Shown piece after piece: positions 5,563 through 7,576 of a DNA stretch of 7,576 bases; positions within the stretch are counted from its first letter, which is position 1; every line of letters begins with the position of its first letter. The notes under the pieces are model-generated. The model was not told the origin of the DNA. It made no database searches and worked only from the letters and a program-made list of their open reading frames with translations. The position numbers and the translations under genes were made by a program. The DNA is from Richelia sp. UBA3308 (lineage in GTDB: Bacteria; Cyanobacteriota; Cyanobacteriia; Cyanobacteriales; Nostocaceae): the NCBI GenBank assembly GCA_002361335.1, contig DESS01000046.1:1206-8781 (forward strand). The letters are read 5' to 3'.

Positions 5563-5663
5563 GGTAATTCATAATGGCGGAATTATGTGCTCAGTTACGG
5601 CTATTCCTAAATAAATATCGTTTGGTTGAGAAAATTACTACTTAAAGTGTTGAAAATATAAAT

Positions 5664-6659
5664 ATGATTAGTGACTATTCAAAAAATATTAAGCTAAGTC
5701 AATTTCAAGATACTCAAGAACAGTTCTGTTTTAGACGTTTTTCTAAGAGTTGGGTTGCGATTAATCCCAATCCCAAAGGAATTATTCAATTTATAGGAAG
5801 CTTTGTGTTTGGCTCTTTTCCCCTCAATTCCTATAAATATTTGTTCCAAAATCTCTTTGAGCAAGGTTATACAATTTTTGTCTTTAGATTTCCTTTTTCT
5901 CCTTTGGAATTCAACCACTGGCGAGTTGCTACCAATTTACTGAAAGAAGAATATGCTTTAAGAGTAGAAATAATTAAATTCCTTACGCAAAATGGAAAAA
6001 TATCTGATCGGAATTTAGAAATATATCTCAAAGATTCTAATTATTATTGGCTGGGTCATAGTTTGGGATGTAAATATATTACTCTGTTGGAAATTTTAAG
6101 TAACGATCCTAGTCAACGAAAATTAATTCTTCAAAACTCCCTTGGCGATCGTTATAACGATCAACTAATATCTTCGATAAATTCTGTTGATATTTCCAGA
6201 GAAAAGGCAGAACAAGAAATTAGCGAATTACTAAATAAAGCCGTTAACTTTAATCAATTTTTTATCAAAAATCAACCTTCAATACTATTAGCACCTGAAA
6301 TTAGTAATACAGTAACAGTACATGGGGTTACTTTTCCTACAACCAATCCCTTTTCTAACTTTGAGTTACTTGTATCTCCTAATGCTAGAGAAACAAAATC
6401 TATGATTGCTCAAAGTAAGAATTTATTTAACTTAACAGGAATAATTTCATTTACTCAAGATTGTATTGCTAGAGATGACGTGAACTTTTTAACTCAACAC
6501 ACCATACTAAGACCTTTTTGTCCACCCCTCTACAAAGAATTATTTGGATGGCATTTTGAACCAAATGGAATTCAAATCCAACATCTGGGAACTTGCATCG
6601 ATCAAATTTTTACAGTACTAAGACAACGGCAAGAAAGCCGCAAAACGCAGCCGAAGTAA
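5664..6659 (+). CDS. DUF1350 family alpha/beta-hydrolase-like protein
   Basis: The 331-residue protein matches the DUF1350 family, found mainly in cyanobacteria and plant plastids. The N-terminal segment FRRFSKSWVAINPNPKGIIQFIGSFVFGS (about 23-51, described from position 23) is the family's characteristic opening and resembles the first strand and loop of an alpha/beta hydrolase. The nucleophile elbow is clear: Gly131-His132-Ser133-Leu134-Gly135, with Ser133 as probable catalytic residue. Candidate acid and base residues are Asp266 or Asp271 and His297 or His307, but I cannot choose among them. No signal peptide or membrane segment is present, so it should be cytoplasmic or thylakoid-peripheral. 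The ATG at 5664 has only weak ribosome-binding sequence before it; later Met residues would cut into the conserved region. The substrate is unknown; lipase or esterase activity is inferred from the fold alone. It appears monocistronic. Confidence 0.85.
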   Translation: MISDYSKNIKLSQFQDTQEQFCFRRFSKSWVAINPNPKGIIQFIGSFVFGSFPLNSYKYLFQNLFEQGYTIFVFRFPFSPLEFNHWRVATNLLKEEYALRVEIIKFLTQNGKISDRNLEIYLKDSNYYWLGHSLGCKYITLLEILSNDPSQRKLILQNSLGDRYNDQLISSINSVDISREKAEQEISELLNKAVNFNQFFIKNQPSILLAPEISNTVTVHGVTFPTTNPFSNFELLVSPNARETKSMIAQSKNLFNLTGIISFTQDCIARDDVNFLTQHTILRPFCPPLYKELFGWHFEPNGIQIQHLGTCIDQIFTVLRQRQESRKTQPK

Positions 6660-6692
6660 CTACAGTCAATTTTGCGGTCATTAAAACATTCA

Positions 6693-6721
6693 GGTAAATC
6701 TTTGTAAGAAGGGGTAAATCT
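6693..6721. repeat. Direct repeat GGTAAATCT upstream of ftrC
   Basis: GGTAAATCT occurs at 6693-6701 and 6713-6721, start to start 20 bp, or about two helical turns. The second copy overlaps a small GGGG/CCCC hairpin (6711-6714 with 6722-6725). The pair sits just upstream of the likely ftrC promoter, so it could be a regulator's binding site; chance is not excluded. Confidence 0.4.
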
Positions 6722-6749
6722 CCCCAGTATTAGGTTACAGATGGTGCGG

Positions 6750-6755
6750 TACAAT
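6750..6755 (+). promoter_or_regulatory. Possible -10 box TACAAT of ftrC
   Basis: TACAAT differs by one base from TATAAT and lies 33 bp before the ftrC start codon, giving a leader of about 27 nt. The sequence at the usual -35 distance (GTATTA, 6727-6732) is poor, so the promoter may depend on an activator or an alternative sigma factor. Confidence 0.35.
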
Positions 6756-6788
6756 GCATACATATTTAAATTAAAGTAACCGTTCCTC

Positions 6789-7154
6789 ATGATTTCATCA
6801 GAACCAAATACTAAATCTACCGATAAGAATTTAGAAGCAATGCGGCATTTTTCCGAACAATACGCCAAACGTACCGGAACTTACTTTTGTGCCGAACCTT
6901 CTGTAACTGCAGTTGTGATCGAAGGACTTGCCAAGCATAAAGACGAACTAGGTGCCCCTTTGTGTCCCTGTCGTCACTACGAAGACAAACAAGCCGAAGT
7001 CAGCGCCACTTTTTGGAATTGTCCCTGCGTACCAATGCGGGAACGTAAGGAATGTCATTGTATGCTGTTTTTAACTCCAGATAATGAATTTGCTGGGGAT
7101 AACCAGGAAATTTCTTTAGATACTATTAAAGAAGTAAGAGATAGCATGGGTTAA
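6789..7154 (+). CDS. ftrC: Ferredoxin:thioredoxin reductase catalytic (beta) subunit
   Basis: FtrC takes electrons from photosystem I-reduced ferredoxin and reduces thioredoxin through a [4Fe-4S] cluster next to a redox disulfide, linking light to thiol control of carbon metabolism. The 121 residues are the normal size. The diagnostic motifs are complete: Cys59-Pro-Cys61, Cys78-Pro-Cys80 and Cys89-His-Cys91. By analogy with the Synechocystis enzyme, whose cysteine spacing is identical, the cluster ligands are Cys59, Cys78, Cys80 and Cys89, and the active disulfide is Cys61-Cys91; His90 is the conserved neighbour. An extra Cys34 is present. The cysteine register differs by only four residues from Synechocystis, which supports this start. 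The variable subunit FtrV, its partner, is not in the window. The DUF309 gene follows after 10 bp. Confidence 0.97.
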   Translation: MISSEPNTKSTDKNLEAMRHFSEQYAKRTGTYFCAEPSVTAVVIEGLAKHKDELGAPLCPCRHYEDKQAEVSATFWNCPCVPMRERKECHCMLFLTPDNEFAGDNQEISLDTIKEVRDSMG

Positions 7155-7164
7155 TGCATCTAGG

Positions 7165-7554
7165 ATGACTAAAGAAATTCCCCAAGAATTTTGGCAAGGC
7201 GTAGAACTGTTTAATACAGGTCAATTCTATGCCTGTCATGATACATTAGAAGCTTTGTGGATGGAAGCCACAGAGCCAGACAGAACTTTTTATCAAGGAA
7301 TTTTACAAATTTCTGTAGCCCTATATCATTTAGGTAATGGTAACTTGCGGGGAGCCATAATTTTGCTGGGTGAAGGTAGCAATCGCCTCGCTCGTTATCC
7401 GTCTATTTACTGTGAAGTTGATGTTGATGAATTATTAGACCAAAGTGTAGCCTTATTGAAAGCATTACAACAAAATCAACTTCAGCAAAAAAACTCTTCC
7501 TTAATTGAAGAAGATACTTTACCACTCCCGAGAATTATACGAGTTGAGGAGTGA
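7165..7554 (+). CDS. DUF309 domain protein
   Basis: This 129-residue protein carries the DUF309 signature: FNxGxFYxCHDxLExLW at residues 16-32, Arg40, YQGILQ at 43-48, the conserved His55, GN at 59-60 and EG at 70-71. The conserved Cys24-His25-Asp26-x2-Glu29 cluster with Arg40 and His55 could form a polar or metal-binding pocket, but the family's function is not known. The fold is all-helical in solved relatives. Residues after about 100 form a Gln-rich, poorly conserved tail. The ATG at 7165 is the only possible start: an in-frame stop lies at 7135-7137 and no ATG, GTG or TTG occurs between. CTAGG touches the ATG, too close for a normal Shine-Dalgarno site, so translation may be coupled to ftrC, which ends 10 bp earlier. 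Co-transcription suggests, but does not show, a role related to redox control. Confidence 0.9.
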   Translation: MTKEIPQEFWQGVELFNTGQFYACHDTLEALWMEATEPDRTFYQGILQISVALYHLGNGNLRGAIILLGEGSNRLARYPSIYCEVDVDELLDQSVALLKALQQNQLQQKNSSLIEEDTLPLPRIIRVEE

Positions 7555-7576
7555 TATCAGTGCGGCTCGTTCTCAC

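Larger units (their letters stand above)
5348..5663. other. Hairpin-rich intergenic region
   Basis: These 316 bp between the unrecognised protein and the DUF1350 gene encode nothing convincing. They hold hairpins at 5356-5380, 5400-5445 and 5529-5562, and a smaller TAATTC/GAATTA dyad (5565-5570 with 5580-5585). The DUF1350 promoter should lie in the last 100 bp, but no clear boxes are seen. Confidence 0.55.

Noticed and set aside
5694..5918. Reverse-strand frame within the DUF1350 gene
   Set aside because: It is a shadow of the conserved forward gene.
6711..6725. GGGG/CCCC hairpin as terminator of the DUF1350 gene
   Set aside because: The stem is only four pairs and no T-run follows.
6602..6868. 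Reverse-strand frame across the DUF1350 end and ftrC start
   Set aside because: It overlaps two well-supported forward genes and the probable ftrC promoter, and has no recognisable domain.
1..7576. CRISPR array, defence island or biosynthetic cluster
   Set aside because: No regularly spaced repeats, nuclease, toxin-antitoxin or synthase motifs were found; the recognised genes are ordinary cyanobacterial chromosomal genes.

Overview
The window is a stretch of chromosome from a cyanobacterium, most likely a filamentous, AT-rich one such as a Nostoc, Calothrix or Rivularia relative. The evidence is two perfect HIP1 palindromes (GCGATCGC at 3473-3480 and 4839-4846), a ferredoxin:thioredoxin reductase catalytic subunit of oxygenic phototrophs, a DUF1350 protein of the cyanobacteria/plastid group, and C-rich/G-rich palindromic interspersed repeats of a type common in filamentous cyanobacteria. 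The exact genus cannot be read from the sequence.

Layout: 72-1252 holds hypA and hypB, overlapping by 10 bp. They deliver nickel to [NiFe] hydrogenase, but no hydrogenase structural gene lies in the window. hypB ends inside a composite palindromic repeat (about 1241-1404). Positions 1405-1780 are AT-rich and have no convincing gene. A reverse-strand gene (1781-2506) encodes an unrecognised exported, very basic protein with four mature cysteines. Positions 2507-2968 are an AT-rich divergent intergenic region. A DUF58 membrane-anchored protein follows (2969-4120).

The 378-bp gap at 4121-4498 is the most structured non-coding part. It has several long, partly nested and partly mutually exclusive inverted repeats, a 156-bp MITE-like element with 17-bp terminal inverted repeats, and a cluster of short dyads in front of the next gene. 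That gene (4499-5347) encodes an unrecognised 282-residue protein with a good Shine-Dalgarno site. A hairpin-rich gap (5348-5663) leads to a DUF1350 alpha/beta-hydrolase-like protein (5664-6659). The window ends with ftrC (6789-7154) and a DUF309 gene (7165-7554), 10 bp apart and very probably one transcript.

The genes do not form one obvious system. hypAB serve hydrogenase maturation, and ftrC serves light-driven thiol redox control with an uncharacterised DUF309 partner. The rest look like single transcription units. I see no defence system, CRISPR array, tRNA, rRNA or intact insertion sequence. The best candidates for something undescribed are the structured gap at 4133-4359 and the two orphan proteins.
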